Under the pieces are notes generated by a model. The model was given only the letters and a program-made list of their open reading frames with translations, had not been told where the DNA came from and did not search any database. Made by a program: the position numbers and the translations under genes. Positions 36,020 to 49,311 of a stretch of 64,000 nt of DNA are shown one piece after another; within the stretch, counting starts at the first letter, position 1; each line of letters begins with the position of its first letter. Source of the DNA: Asterias rubens (taxonomy: Eukaryota > Echinodermata > Asteroidea > Forcipulatida > Asteriidae); NCBI RefSeq assembly GCF_902459465.1, contig NC_047083.1, positions 746,501 through 810,500 on the forward strand. The letters run 5' to 3'.

Positions 36020-36175
36020 TTTGAAAGGGCAAGGGCAACAAGGCTTCTTCTGCTTGGAGGGCACCCTATGAGGAATTAGTAATTTTTACTGTAGCATTTT
36101 CAAGGGCACCAAGGCAATGACCAGGGGGCATGGAGGCAATCACCTCTGATACCTTTAGAAGTATCAGGCCTGAAT
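36020..36175. repeat. Dispersed repeat family G copy
   Basis: Contains GGGCACCCTATGAGGAATTA, GGGCACCAAGGCAATGACCA and GCATGGAGGCAATCACCTC, then GAAGTATCAGGCCTG. The copy at 46830-46990 has the same order. Confidence 0.6.
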
Positions 36176-37749
36176 CTGAATCATTTCTATTTTAAGTAGT
36201 GGGTGGTTAGCTGGATTATGACTAGCCCTTGTTTGAAGATGGTTGTGTAGACAAGATGGTGTGCGAGACTGTTCTGTTTGAAACAGCTGAACATTAGAGT
36301 AAATCTACAACTCTCAGATTACTCACTTTACATACATGTAGGTAACGTATACATGTTTAAACTCTACCTGTTCACCAGATATCTGTATCTACCTGGTTTA
36401 TTGTCTTTCTAGAGCCAATGCGTCACTTCTTTGTCAAACAGTGTATGACAAAGAGACGTCAAAGCTCCTCCATCCACTCAATGGGATTATGAAATTAACG
36501 ATAATTTCCTAATATAAAATTAACAGGAAATGTTAATCTGTCGAGCTAAATCCATTGATATCCATTCCTTAAGATGACAAATTGACTCCTTATCCCCTGC
36601 CCTCCCTTCCTCAACTCAATTCATCATGACAGGAAATTAATCGTTCATAGAGTCCTCCTTTACCAGTGAAAGCGGGGGACTGGTTAAACGACGGTCGTGG
36701 ACGTGATTACGTAAATGGGGTTTGGTTTACTCAATAGAAGACAAACATATGTCTTAGGATCGTGCACTCACAATCACTGATAGTCAAAAAGACATTATGT
36801 ATTGTTTAGTTTGCTATTAAGGTTACATATTCTACGGGAATATTTAAGCAAAAATTACAGGCTAAAAATGTGTTGTTTGCATGGATGTGATAGGCTGTGA
36901 AAGCATGCGTGAAAGCATGCGAGCTCAAAAACGTGAGCACGAAGCCCAATATTAACATTTATCTTTGGTTTTATAAGTCCTACTCTACAATCTGGGGCGC
37001 AATTACATGGTTATATCTCCATTGCTTTTAAAGTTTGTTCTTTAAAAAAAATTATGAAAAAAAACCAGAATTTTCTTCTTCTTCTTGAGGCAAAAACAAA
37101 CTGAATTCCGTTTAAAAACAGAGAAATCACATCCCTGTGTTCGAATGACTGGAATTTTCTTCTATTGCTGATCTTAACATATATGCAAATATTCTAGAAC
37201 ATAAGTTGTGCAATAGGTTTTTTAAATATGCAGGTCTGGTTTTGCTATATAAATCATTCACATCTATGCAATTAACTGCCACAAAAATAGATACAATACC
37301 AAATTAATACCCAGGACAATTAATTTTATGACATATTGGCATTCTTCTATAGGTTTTGTCTGACCCATCAACATCATCCATCATTGTTTTGACAGACAGG
37401 TGTAAGTGAATGCATTATATGCCAGCCTGCAATTAGCCTTTTATAAAAATGGTAATTGCGTTGCACTGTCTAGTTTGGGTGGATGTGATCAGATTTACCC
37501 AAACCTACTAGTGTTTTAGTATCGTGTTGTCTGCCATTACTAAAAATGGCTTGTGTGATTATATGGTGTGGTGTGTGATTACATGGTGTGGTGAAGTACA
37601 CAGTCAACCCTCCTACTGTCTGACCATTCAATTATCCACAGTGGTTTTGAATGTTAGCAGTATTATGTGGTAAATGCAGAGCGCTACATAGTTCACTGTC
37701 AACCCTCCCACTGTGTGACCATCCAATATTATCCACAGAACAGGCATGA

Positions 37750-37865
37750 TACTTCACGAAAGCAACATAGGTGATTGCCTCCATGCCCCCTGATCATTGC
37801 CTTGGTGCCCTTGAAATGCTCCAGTAGAAAATTACAATTTCCTCCTAGGGGAAGCATACAGGCCT
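37750..37865. repeat. Dispersed repeat family G copy, inverted
   Basis: Has GATTGCCTCCATGCCCCCTG and CATTGCCTTGGTGCCCTTGA, the reverse complement of the order at 36020 and 46830. Confidence 0.55.
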
Positions 37866-39862
37866 GACAGGGGTTTGGGATGCACTAGATGACAGCCTAC
37901 AATCAACCGCACCTGGTTCAGGGCCCACTCCTAGAGGCACCTTACGGGTAGCACCACCCAGGAACACCTGGAAGATTTTGAAAAGTGGCCGCCTCAGATA
38001 TAAAGTAGCTTCAGAGAAAACTAGTAGATTGTTCAGCATTTTGGTCACGAATCACTAAATACCAAGAATCGAGTCGGACTCAAAACCCAGACTCGAGCCA
38101 ACAACAACACTACCTTTAAAAAGCGTCCACCTGGTAACAAAAACAACAACAACCTCTATCCCAACCTGCCCTTTAAATCAACCACTTGGTCGTATACAGC
38201 AAGTATCTTCGGGCGCAACGCAGACAGTACCCTAATGGTTTAAGTGCCGCTGTTAGAATTCGCCATGGATCTCGTCAAACGCCGGGGTTGCATGAATTTT
38301 TATCAGCTTAAAAATACACGCCACCGATCGCTGAGCAAAACTCTCCCCTGCTGGGGGGATCTTGTATTTTTATGCCAATAGGAGCTTAAAGGGCAGGTGT
38401 GGCGATGTTAACTGAAGTATACCTTGGGGTTTAATGTTGAGTGGACTTTAAAGGGCAAGTGTTATCGAGAAAATTATGTGCTGAAATCTGAGTGATGGAA
38501 AATTATTAATGACGGAGGAAGCTTAACGGGCAAAATGTTTGTGTGATAACATAAACTCTTTAAAGGGACTGTAAACACGAACCCACTAATTGTTTTAATC
38601 CTATAGTTGTACATTGTAGATGTAGGGCCTGCATGTTTACCATAAAACTGACATGTGAAAATTTCATTTCAAAAGGTGGTTGGATTTTTGAGTCGAAACT
38701 TCGGAGCAAATATGTCCGTGCAGGAAGAATAATCTATTATTGGAATACTCAATCTGAGAAGCGTTACATTCCCTTTAAAGTTCCCCTCAACATTTTATTG
38801 GACATAAAAATTAATATCTTTGTACATAACCACATTATTTCAAGGTGAAATGTTTCTATCGAACGCTGACGTTCGCTTCCAACCAAAAGTTTTTATAAGA
38901 GTGACTACGAAACATACATTGTGTACCTTCCCTTCAAGAAAATAGTCTGAAAATAAAATTTGAAGAAAAAAAGAGAGGACCAATTCATAAACCAGCCCTT
39001 ATCCACGCATACAAAGTGTATATTTATGTATAAAAATGCATGGAACACAACATAAACCCTCTCATTACAAACATTCTTACACAACCAATGCAAAGAAAAA
39101 TCTGTGCGTTTATAAATTAACCCTAGTCCTAAATTCCCGTACAGTTTTAAAAAATTCATGGGTGAGGAGGGAAGGTTCGTCGTCGATGTATTCTTGTTTG
39201 TACAAGATATACTATGAATAATATAAAACGCAGACAGATGTATTTCAGATCACAGCCAGTGCCTGGGGACATTCAATGTGCGATGAAGCGTGATGTCGAA
39301 CCATAGATTGATGCTCCCTGTCCAACGAAAAAAGAGAATTAATTTCCCCAGGAACATACTAGCATCATTCGCCCCCACTGTGAGACCAATGTTTGTTTTC
39401 TTTAGCGAAAGGATTCATTGTGTTTTTATGGATGCGGTAAGAATCTGAAACTAAAAACTGGAAATTGATTGCTAGTAAAAAAAACAATGGTAGATGGAGA
39501 CGTATCAAACTAATTTGAAATTGTACAGAATGTTTTTGTTTTTTTCACAAAAAATATTTAGTGATAACTGTTTGGTGATAAAATTTTGTAAACCAAATTA
39601 TGCAATACCATTTCTGAAGTGGGTGGAAAACCATTGCAAAAAATTCGTTTACACTTTTGAGGATTGAATAGACATTTACCAGAATACATATTTAAAATGT
39701 GTTATGTCTGTTGGCTGGGGAACTACAAGGACATTTAGGAAAGCTGGGCTGTTGTGGGGACGGTACCACTACCAGCAATTCAAGCCCAGTATAAGTTGAG
39801 GAGGGGACAGGAAATGCCTAGGATAAACAGAAACCCCAAACTATCAAATATTTTCCTAACAA

Positions 39863-40013
39863 TTGGAGACTGTTGAACGCTTAGGTGGCAGCAGACTTAC
39901 CAGGTAATTTTCCATTGTTATCATAGTTCTGAGCATGCGCACATTACCAAGTACAATGGATTTTATCTGGTAAGTCTGCTGCCACCAAGCGTCCCGAAAG
40001 TCCCCTATTGATA
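39863..40013. mobile_element. Fold-back element, family D
   Basis: Left arm GGTGGCAGCAGACTTACCAG, mirror right arm CTGGTAAGTCTGCTGCCACC, core GAGCATGCGCACATTACC. Same architecture as 7845-8001, with a different centre. Confidence 0.75.
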
Positions 40014-40019
40014 AGACAT

Positions 40020-40190
40020 TCTTTTGGCATATGATCTGGCCTTGAAACTTCGAAAGGGCATGGCCATTTTCATTTTGCAAAGGGCACTTCCATTGCACAA
40101 TCTTAAAGTTAACAGGAAACTTTTGAAGGGGCACAAAGGCAAAGACCAGGGGCAACGGAGGCTAACTGTATGGTCTGCATGTAATTCCAG
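40020..40190. repeat. Dispersed repeat family G copy
   Basis: Contains GGGCATGGCCATTTTCATTT, AAGGGGCACAAAGGCAAAGA and GGCAACGGAGGC. It explains part of a 135-codon open frame on the minus strand. Confidence 0.5.
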
Positions 40191-41990
40191 GCCTGCATAG
40201 TACAGGGTGACATTACCCCTCCCCCATCCCCACGTTTTAAATAAAAGCGATCTGTCGCTGCTGCATGCACCCTTGTAGCAAGGTTTAATAGCAAAGGAAA
40301 GGAAATCAAACTTTGCTGGAAATTTAAAAACTGGGTGTCCTAACTCCAAATTGTTCACTGAAGAACCAGTACATTTAAATGAAAGGGTGTCCACATTGCA
40401 ACCGGGTGTCAAAAAACTACCCAGACAACACTACATTCAAATCAAGCCTTTTTCTCTGCAGGGTCCGTTGCTCCAGGGTTTTGCCAATACCCTTTTTGGA
40501 CAGCTACAGTAAACTCTTCGCTGAAACACGAAATGTCGATATCAATGTCAAGTCTATTGATCCCATCCTCTGGATTTTTTTTTTCAGACGTCTTGATTTA
40601 ATTTTTGCGCCCCAACAGTTTCGTCCTTGAACCCTAAGTATGGGATAGTGTTCTATCAGATCAGTCAGGGGTAGCAGAGTCAATAAAGAGAAAGTATACG
40701 AGTTGGTGAGTGGTTTTCTCTGCACGAATAATTTGCATTTTGTATATTCTAGTTGTGGCACCAAGGACTCTCAGAAAAGTGAACTTGTTCTTAAAATTTT
40801 TGAAGTCAGTCCAATATATTAATTCAAAATATTGAATAATACAAATTGTAGCAGACAAAACTGAACTGCTCCTTTTACCCTCCTTTTCTCAGACTATTAT
40901 AGTCAGGACAAGAAATGAATTCAAAACATTGAGTAATACTAATGTTTGTAGCAGACACAAAATCAACTGCTCTTTTCACCCCCTTATTCCTAGACAACTA
41001 AAACTAAGGGCAAGAAATGAATTCAAAACATCTGCTTTCCTATAAATAGATAAGAGTCATTACGGTCTTTTCTCATGCACACATTCAGCGTCCACCAACG
41101 CAAACCACCACGACCAGAGCCAGCCAGGGCGGTGGGAGCAGAAAACCTTTACAAGACCAGAGCAGACGATGATGGAGACAAAACCTCAGAGAGATTGAGG
41201 AAGAAAAAAAATCCAGTCCATGTGTGAGTTGACGGACATTTTAGTAATCTTTCTAAGAGCATTGCTTCGGAAAAGTCCATTTGTTGTAGAGGTGATAATT
41301 TAATTACACCAGCCTTAGCGTTCTTCGTTTCAGAAGAAGAAGGGGTTGGGGTGTTAGGGGTTTCATGGAATAGCGCTTACAGCCGCACGGAAAAATAAAT
41401 TTATTCCAAATGTACGCTAGGTGTCGGGATGTGTCAGAAATCTAGAGAAATGTAAGACGTATTTATTTTCTCCTCCGGTCGGATCGAGAGTGTATATTGT
41501 TGACTGAGTGAATAAATTTGTTGGTCAGGAGGTAATATTTGCGGGAGTAAGGGTACAGTAAACAAATTCTCAAATTTCAATCGCTCGGATTACTGGGTTT
41601 TGCGTCGGAATTGCTAATTAACTGCGTCTGGTTTCTTTGTAGCATTCTTTTGAGGTTTACGTTTCAAATATATGATCCTTACTTAGGATTTATCAAACAT
41701 GTTTGATGAAAAACAAAATCTCAAGTTAATTATTATGAAATTGGAATCCTAGTGCAAAGTGTCACATAGGTGATAATATTTATTTATTATTTATTGACTA
41801 CTTTAGACATCTTTATACGTGATAAAAAGATCAGCAGAAGATACTTTACACCAGTGTCCCTGTAATCAAAACAAATATATCAAATTAAAACAAAATTAAA
41901 AATACAAAAATAAGAAAAAAATTCTTGTTTGTATATATTTAAAAAATCTTGTTCAAAATTCATTATAGCAGCAGTGTTTTAGAAACCAAG

Positions 41991-42395
41991 CTATATTTGC
42001 TCTTGTATAGGGATGTACCAAATGTAATGGTATGCGTATAGGCATCCTTTTTCGCTGATGACATCATTATTGGTTGCTAGGCAACCAATTTGGCTGAAGG
42101 GTGTAGTCTCAATGCGCATACACACCAATCTTGGAGCAATGCAAAAAGTGAATTGGTTTCTTTTGAGGGAGTGAGATGTCAGAATGTGTCCAAATTCAGC
42201 TTCATTGGCTATGTCTTTAACTACGGCTGCTAGGGCAAGCAATGTTAAAGAATATGACTTGCTGTCTTTCAGGCCACAGCAACTGCCAAAGCCATTAATT
42301 AAGACATGGTCTTTAGCTATAACACTTGGTTGACTTCCATACTTGTTTATCGACTGGCTGAATGCAGTAAATTGCAACAGACAACACTCATTCAA
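41991..42395 (-). other. 134-codon open frame, no recognised domain
   Basis: An ATG-initiated frame of 134 codons, one of the longest uninterrupted frames in the window and not obviously made of a known repeat of this window. Composition is mixed, with stretches such as SLTLLALAAVVKDIANEAEF. I see no domain, signal peptide, splice partner or paralogue. It may be chance, a decayed transposon fragment or a real exon. Confidence 0.2.
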
Positions 42396-42905
42396 TTTTA
42401 CAATCTTTTGCTACAAGTTACTGGTTAATCTGTTACTTTCTGGATGTCAAATTATTGGTTTAGTATTTGTTAAACCTACTTGAAGCAATCCTTTAAAGGT
42501 TGCTTTGGGGCTGTGGCATTACACAGTGCCTTGGTGCTCCTTCAAAAGTTTCCCACAGACTTTCAGACTTTCCAGATTTAATGACAGAGAGTCATGCAAA
42601 GTGAATAAATCAAAACACTTGGAAAACAAAAAAATTTTAAGACACAAAATCCTGCCTTTCCCCCCCGGAAACAAGTGTTTAACCTTCAGAATATTCATTC
42701 CTCAACTTAAATGCACCTGTTATGCATCAATTATTTCTGAGAAAATATTCAACATTTTAATATACAATTGAATTTTTATTTTATTTGGTCTGGAATGAAA
42801 TCTTTGACGAGACAAGGGCATTTTCAATTTACGAAGAGTAATTTTCCTTGCTGATTTATGTTAATTTTTCCCATCATGGTAAACAACACTGGCAAACATG
42901 CTCGT

Positions 42906-43097
42906 TAATGGGAAGGTAGCCCTTTACGTTGGGTAATTAATGGGAAGGTAGCCCTTTACGTTGGGTAATTAATGGGAAGGTAGCCCTTTACGTTGGGTAA
43001 TTAATGGGAAGGTAGCCCTTTACGTTGGGTAATTAATGGGAAGGTAGCCCTTTACGTTGGGTAATTAATGGGAAGGTAGCCCTTTACGTTGGGTAAT
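42906..43097. repeat. Perfect 32-bp tandem array, 6 copies
   Basis: Six identical 32-bp units, each TAATGGGAAGGTAGCCCTTT followed by ACGTTGGGTAAT, with no mismatch seen across 192 bp. Just right of it (about 43100-43140) the sequence resembles the start of the second MITE-like family. Confidence 0.95.
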
Positions 43098-43172
43098 CAC
43101 TCTTAAAATTAATGGCAATAAAAACCTTTGGTTGGAAGCCTACATCATCATGTACAACAGGGTTAGACAGTA

Positions 43173-43413
43173 TTTAAAGGCAGTGGACACGTTTGGTAAT
43201 TACTCAAAATAATTATTAGCATAAAACCTTACTTGGTGACGAGTAATGGGTAGAGGTTGATAGTATAAAACATTCTGAGAAACGGCTCCCTCTGAAGTGA
43301 CGTAGTTTTCGAGAAAGAGGTAATTTTCCATGAATTTTATTTCGAGACCTCAAGGATACGCAGAGTGAGAAGACTGGTCTTTTACAATTAACAATAGTGT
43401 CCAGAGTATTTAA
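43173..43413 (+). mobile_element. MITE-like element, family A, internally deleted
   Basis: Left end TTTAAAGGCAGTGGACACG is complete. The middle, from the palindrome to the right third, is missing, and the right end (ACAATAGTGTCCAGAG) is decayed. Confidence 0.75.
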
Positions 43414-43729
43414 ATGATTTTAAAGACACATTCTTTGGAGACCGCAGTGAAAAAGAAAGTTATCATGCCTGTATGTGAAAAAAGAAAAAACTTCAATGTG
43501 TAGCATCAAATTAATATTGCCAACACTTTTTTCAACCCCCCCCCCCAAACCTCATCATGTCCAGGAAACAACATGTTATTGTTTGTCCTGGTAATGTTTT
43601 GGCAGTGAGAGCAATTGAGTGTTTTCTACCTTCCCCAAATGAAGGTAGCTTGGAGGTGTGAATTTATTTAGTTATACATGATATCTGTATCATTGGGAAT
43701 TGTTGTCTTTAGCTTTGGGACTTAAATGA

Positions 43730-43900
43730 AGGGGAATATACCTTTGGTATTTACTCAACAAATAATGACCATACAAATTTACTCGTAAGAAGCACTGCAG
43801 CTGATGCTATGGTATAACATTTTTAAGAAACAATTCCCTTCAAATGATGTGGTTTTAGAGAAAGGGATTTAAAAACATTTCAAGAAAAGAGGAACATTAT
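43730..43900. mobile_element. Second MITE-like family, fragment
   Basis: TGGTATTTACTCAACAAATA, AGAAGCACTGCAGCTGATGC and AGAGAAAGGGATTTAAAAAC match the order at 20341-20682. Confidence 0.45.
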
Positions 43901-44467
43901 ATACTAAGCACATTTCAGATAACTTAAATAGTACAATACAGACCTACACTTTCTTCAAACTTGTACAATTATTTTACAAGGTTTAATCTTAATTTGTCTG
44001 CTACCATTTTATACAAATTTGCTCAGTGCTTTTCCAAGTACTTCAATGTTTAGATTGTAAATTCAAACACACTACAGCCAGTGTTTGCGTTCTGATAAAG
44101 CCCAGCCTCTACAAATATGAGTTTCTCTTATCAGCAGCTTAGTCTATAATCTTGTTCACAAGCTTATACCTGTCTACATTATTAAAAAAAAACTTATGAA
44201 AAGCTGGGAAGAGATTGGAAGGGATATTGGAAGATAGGGGAAAGCTGTTCATTTGGGGGGGGGGGGGTGACTGCTTCACACCCTGGAGGAATAAATTTAT
44301 GGCCAAGAGGCTCCAAAAGGATGCATGTGGCTCACATTGTATTTATTTGTAAAAGTGGCTGATACATATGTGGGGGCAGTTTGGCAAATGACAATATAAC
44401 TGAGTCTGTGAGGTAAAATGATAAAAGTTATTGTGAACAGTTGAACAAAGCAGTTAAATTAACCGTG

Positions 44468-44583
44468 TGCTGATTTTTATCACACCTTGTCTCAAGTCTC
44501 TTTGTTATTGCTCAAGAGTTTTGGTTTTGCTGATTTTCATCACACCTTGTCTCAAGTCTCTTTGTTATTGCTCAAGAGTTTTG
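44468..44583. repeat. 60-bp direct duplication
   Basis: Two copies of a 60-bp unit starting TGCTGATTTTTATCACACC at 44468 and 44528, nearly identical. Confidence 0.9.
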
Positions 44584-45197
44584 TTTTTTTCGCAGACTGA
44601 ACTTTTCGGTTACAGAAAAATTTGCATTTTCCTCCTCAGTCTAGCCTTCTTCATTTATATCTAGTATTTTGCATCTCTTTGGTGTGTAATTTGATTGAAT
44701 TTGCACAGGGAAATAAAATGATAATAATAAATACATTTTTGCCCAGACAGAGTCACCAAGGATCTAATTAATTTCCTAAAAGGAGCTCTAGGCCATGTCT
44801 TCTTTCCTTTCGATGTGTGTTCATAAAAAAGTCCCCAATTGGAGAATGAGTAAAGACATTTTTTAACAGCGGCTTTGGTGTCATCTAATTGTTGGGATTG
44901 TAAAAGCAGGCTGCACAGCTGTAACAAAGTGAGGACAGACAGGGTACCAGACACTGACTCAGTGGCGACGTGAGGATTGGGAACGAGTCTGTAATAGGGC
45001 TAAGGATTCTCAGGGAAGAAGATGAGAAACATCTTCAAGGTGTAAGGAAGGGTCAAGCTCTGAGTGGCAGTTTGCTGACAGCTACCAATCTCTTATGAGG
45101 CTTTCAACAGTATCTCACGTCGACGGCGCCTTGTAAAGCGCATAATTTTATGAGACGTACATTGTAAGCGCGGAATTCTGCATGCATGGGCCCTGCA

Positions 45198-45343
45198 GTG
45201 GATTTCACAATGAGTTAGGACTAGTCTTATGTCGGGTTAGGACAAGTTACTTGTCCTAAATTAGGACAAGCCATGAGTTTTTCATATCTCCAAGGACTTG
45301 TCCCAAGTTAGGACTAGTCCCAACTCTTTGTGAAATCGACCCC
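45198..45343. mobile_element. Fold-back element, family C
   Basis: Inverted repeat of about 145 bp: GGATTTCACAATGAGTTAGG on the left and ACTCTTTGTGAAATCGACCC on the right. Inside are several mirrored TTAGGACTAGTC / GACAAGTTACTTGTC blocks, so each arm is itself made of small palindromes. Confidence 0.75.
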
Positions 45344-46829
45344 TGGTCTTTTTGGTACTCCTAAAATGTTATTTTGTCTGAAAAGAGGCTGTGTCGCAGG
45401 ACGTCTGTGGACGAGCATTGATTGAAGTATAGGATGTCCTAAGCAACACCCTAAGCAATAAGGCATAGGCGCCATGAGAGGGCAAGGCCATTTTTTTTTT
45501 ACAAAGGTCACTTTAATAGCCTATAGGCTATTGCAATATTCTTGAAGTGAATGGGGAAAGCTTTGATTTGAATGGGCATCAAGGCCAAGACCACGGGCAA
45601 CAGAGACCAGGCCTCCATGTACTTTGATGATTGCAGCCATTATCAGGGAAAAGTTGCATAAATTCCTTCAAAAAATTACAAGCAAAAAATACTTTTTGGA
45701 AAATTGAAGACCTCTGTTCAATGAAATGGTATACTCAAGCTTGAGTATACTACACCCTCGTACTCCGTCTTGTCATGTCACAGGGTCCCACCCACAAACC
45801 ACTTGTATTGTATTCCACTTCAGAAAGACAATCAATCAACACAAAGTCCCTCTCAATGAAACAACACCCTGCAACCCTATTGTCAAGGTGGAATAACCCC
45901 GCTATATCAATGTCAGGTCAAGGGTCAAATCAATTAGTCAACAATTTACAACCTGTGGTCAAAATGTCACTGGTAGATAACATATTTTAGGGCAAGGTGT
46001 TACTGCAATTGTTTTTTTGCTGCAATGTGATCTAGAAATCCAAGACTAAAAATGCTTTGGGCCGAATTGGCCGGTGTCTTGAAGTTTGGATTTGTTTAGG
46101 AACAGGCATGGGGGATAAAGTTGAATGAGATGATTCAGCAGGTATCCTGCTGATGGATTTTGTTAAATGGTTTTTTTTATCACACATTGTCCATAACATT
46201 ATCTCTCAGACAGAGAAGCACTTTTCACACAACAGCAATTTAGCAAAAGTCCCTTGTTTAATTTTAACAAGGTTGTGAACTTAAATTAATTGCACTTCAT
46301 GTGAAAGGTCAACACTGTAAACTTACTGTATAGGTCCTCAATGAAACCTTCTCAAACATCGCCCAATTTTGTAGCAAGACACTTTTTCTTCTTGAGAAAA
46401 CAGAATAAAAGCTGATGCAAACTTCTTACCTACCAACAACAAAACCTATGGTATAAATGCAAAAAATAGTTCAACAGCCTGACATTTCAACCCTAGCAGA
46501 GTCTTTCTTGAAGGCTACGATTTCTTGCAAACTAAAAGGGCTTTAAGCCAAACCAAATGTTTATATAAAACCATAGAAGTGAAAAACAGTCTTTGAAAAC
46601 AAACTTAAAAATTACAAGTTTACACAGTTGGTCCCTTAGTGGTCTACCCGTGCATTGGGTGTTACCCAAGGTCCATTCATGTCTGACTTTACCATTTTCC
46701 AAATCTGATTATTTCACCAGATGGTACTCCTCTCCCAGTTGCAAATGACTTCAGGCTAAAAGGTGTGCCTCCAAACCCACTGAATGCCAAAAACCATTTG
46801 CACCTAATCCAACAATCAAAAATGGTATC

Positions 46830-46990
46830 CAGGGCTGTATGCAAGGGCACCAAGGAATTTTTTCTTTGGCAAAGGGCACCCTATGAGGGAATTGTAAATT
46901 TCTACTGGAGCATTTTAAGGGCACCAAGGCAATGACAAGGGGGCATGGAGGCAATCGCCTCCGTTGCCTCCGTGAAGTATCAGGCCTGGG
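46830..46990. repeat. Dispersed repeat family G copy
   Basis: AAGGGCACCAAGGAATTTTT, GGGCACCCTATGAGGGAATT and GGGCACCAAGGCAATGACAA are in the same order as at 36020. It is the cleanest copy and a good seed for defining the family. Confidence 0.65.
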
Positions 46991-47264
46991 TATCTTTCCA
47001 AAGTGATAGCAACTTCCAAAATGTGATATTTTTTTTAAGCAAAGAAAACTTCCTTTTCCAAGAGTACACAAACCAGATAAAACCTGCATAAATGCACTTC
47101 TAAAACAAGGCCTACAATGTTCATGTGTACCAGGGGAGGATGGTCCTTCAATCTAAATAAATTTCAGGAATGTTTCCACTGGGCAATTGCTGGACAGCTG
47201 TTGAACTGCCACAAAACCTACCCAGGCGTGAGAAAAGTCACCATTGCATGATCGCATTGTATCT

Positions 47265-47490
47265 GGGTTCAATTTATTGGCTCTTCTTTGCTTACCATAA
47301 GCAAAGAATCAGCGCTTATGGTTAGCAGGGAGCAGAGAATGGTGATTGTAAGCTTGCACAGAATTTGGCGGTAAAGCGGAGCATGAAATCAGGCCCTGTG
47401 GTAACCTCAAATATATCCTTGTTTTTGTAAGCCAAGTTTTATTGTGCTTAGCTACTTTTTGTGCTTAAACAGCTCTGAATTTGGGCACTG
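47265..47490. mobile_element. Fold-back element, family B (diverged)
   Basis: Begins GGTTCAATTTATTGGCTC and ends AACAGCTCTGAATTTGGGC, with GCTTACCATAAGC-type mirrored blocks. The core is unlike the standard form. Confidence 0.5.
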
Positions 47491-48940
47491 GCCAGAAAAC
47501 TTAACAACCAGACAAGTCCAGTGAATAAGGAGAGATCAACTTTATAATACTATAAGTGAACCCATGGATGAACTCAAGAATTGTTTTTTAACCCTAGCTT
47601 GACACACGTGCTTGTGGGAAAGTACTCATTTTGCATCACAGGTTTTAAAGTCAATCTTTTAAGTTTCAGGAGCTATTTTGATCCTCGCAAAAAACAGCTG
47701 AGGATTTAACAAAAATACAGTGAGTCAAATAAAGACAACGACACGGTGCAAACTTCACCTTTGGTATGCTGTGCAATATAACTGCCTCCGTAGTATGTCT
47801 TATTGTGGAAGTGATCTCAAGGTTATGGTTAATGAACGACAGACGTGAAAGTGTGGTGAGGTCAGAGGTGATTCAGCCCTGAAATTGCCCTAGATCTGTT
47901 GCCCCCTTTGCTTTTAGAAAAATCTCAATACGATGTCCTCATCGTTATAGCATACACTAGTAGGCAAGGCTTGAATTTTATTTCAGTGTCGGGCCAGTAA
48001 GCTCAAGACAGGACAAGTTCAGTGGTCTTGTTTTAGGTGTGTTTTTTTTAATTTAACATCTCTATCTCAAAAGGAATGATGTTTTAATGTTGAGTTTGAG
48101 TCTCACAATTACCTTTCAATCCTGCTGAGTATCGCTTTAAACAGAAGAGAAAAATCTTCTCTTATTATGTTTAAATGGAACAATATTGAATGATGATAAG
48201 ACTTAGTTGCAATAACATAACCCTCCTCCAGACGGTGGAGACGGCGAAGTCGGCTGGAGGGTACCGTTAAATCGCACCTAGATAAAACTGTGTTCTCATT
48301 TTGACTCTAATCATTTTCATTTTGATTCTGGTCTTTTAAATCACATCCCGCATCGAGTCAGGCTAGGGTCCTTTTCATTTCCCCTCAACTTTGAGCAATG
48401 CACGTAGGCCATTTCTACCTCCATGGTAATTTGGTAGGTCTAATTACCCCTTCCTGTACAGTAGGAATTTGCGGCTCATCTACTCTTGGTTTGGTCAATA
48501 AATAAAATAATGAATAAACAAACCCTCACTGCACCAGTCACCTTAATTTGAACCCTTTGAATCTGTGAGGGTTGTAAAATTCACAGTTGAATCAAGAACT
48601 TAGAAGTAAACAACAAGTAAAACTGACTGGTAAATTGTAAATAATTTGTGCTGAACAAAGAAAACATTTCTAGAGCAGGTTTTTACATTTAATTTGGGTT
48701 GAATGAAGAAATATTACTTGAGCAGACTGAACATGCGACCTCCTCACTTTGCAAGTGCTATAGTTTGATCCTTTTCAGATCCATTTATTGGAGATATTAA
48801 ACAACACACAAATCCAACTAATCCTAAGATTAGTCCATTCACGTCTTTTGGCTTTTTGAGCTATTGTGGTCAAGGGTTCAGTGGATGTCCAAATGTAGTC
48901 ACGCGTACAATAGTGACAGATAAGAACAGGGTGTCCATAT

Positions 48941-49311
48941 TTAAAGGCAGTGGACAGTACTATTGGTAATTGTCAAAGACCAGTCTTCTCACTTGGGGTG
49001 TCTCAACATATCCATAAAATAACACACCTGTAAAAATTTGAGCTCAATTGGTCATCGAAGTTGCGAGATAATAATGAAAGAAAAAAACAACTTGTGACAC
49101 GAAGTTGTGTACTTTCAGATGCTTGATTTCGAGACCTCAAATTCTCAATCTGAGGTCTCGAAATCAAATTCGCGGAAAATTACTTCTTTCTCGAAAACTA
49201 TGTCACTTCAGAGGGAGCCGTTTCTCACAATGATTTATACCATGAATTTTACCAAGTAAGGTTTTATGCTAATAATTATTTTGAGTAATTATAGTGTCCA
49301 CTGCCTTTAAA
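48941..49311 (-). mobile_element. MITE-like element, family A
   Basis: Left TTTAAAGGCAGTGGACAGTA and right TATAGTGTCCACTGCCTTTA, with the central palindrome GAGACCTCAAATTCTCAATC / TGAGGTCTCG retained. About 370 bp. Confidence 0.85.

Noticed and set aside
40005..40412. 135-codon open frame as a gene
   Set aside because: It runs across a fold-back D element edge and a family G repeat and shows no domain.
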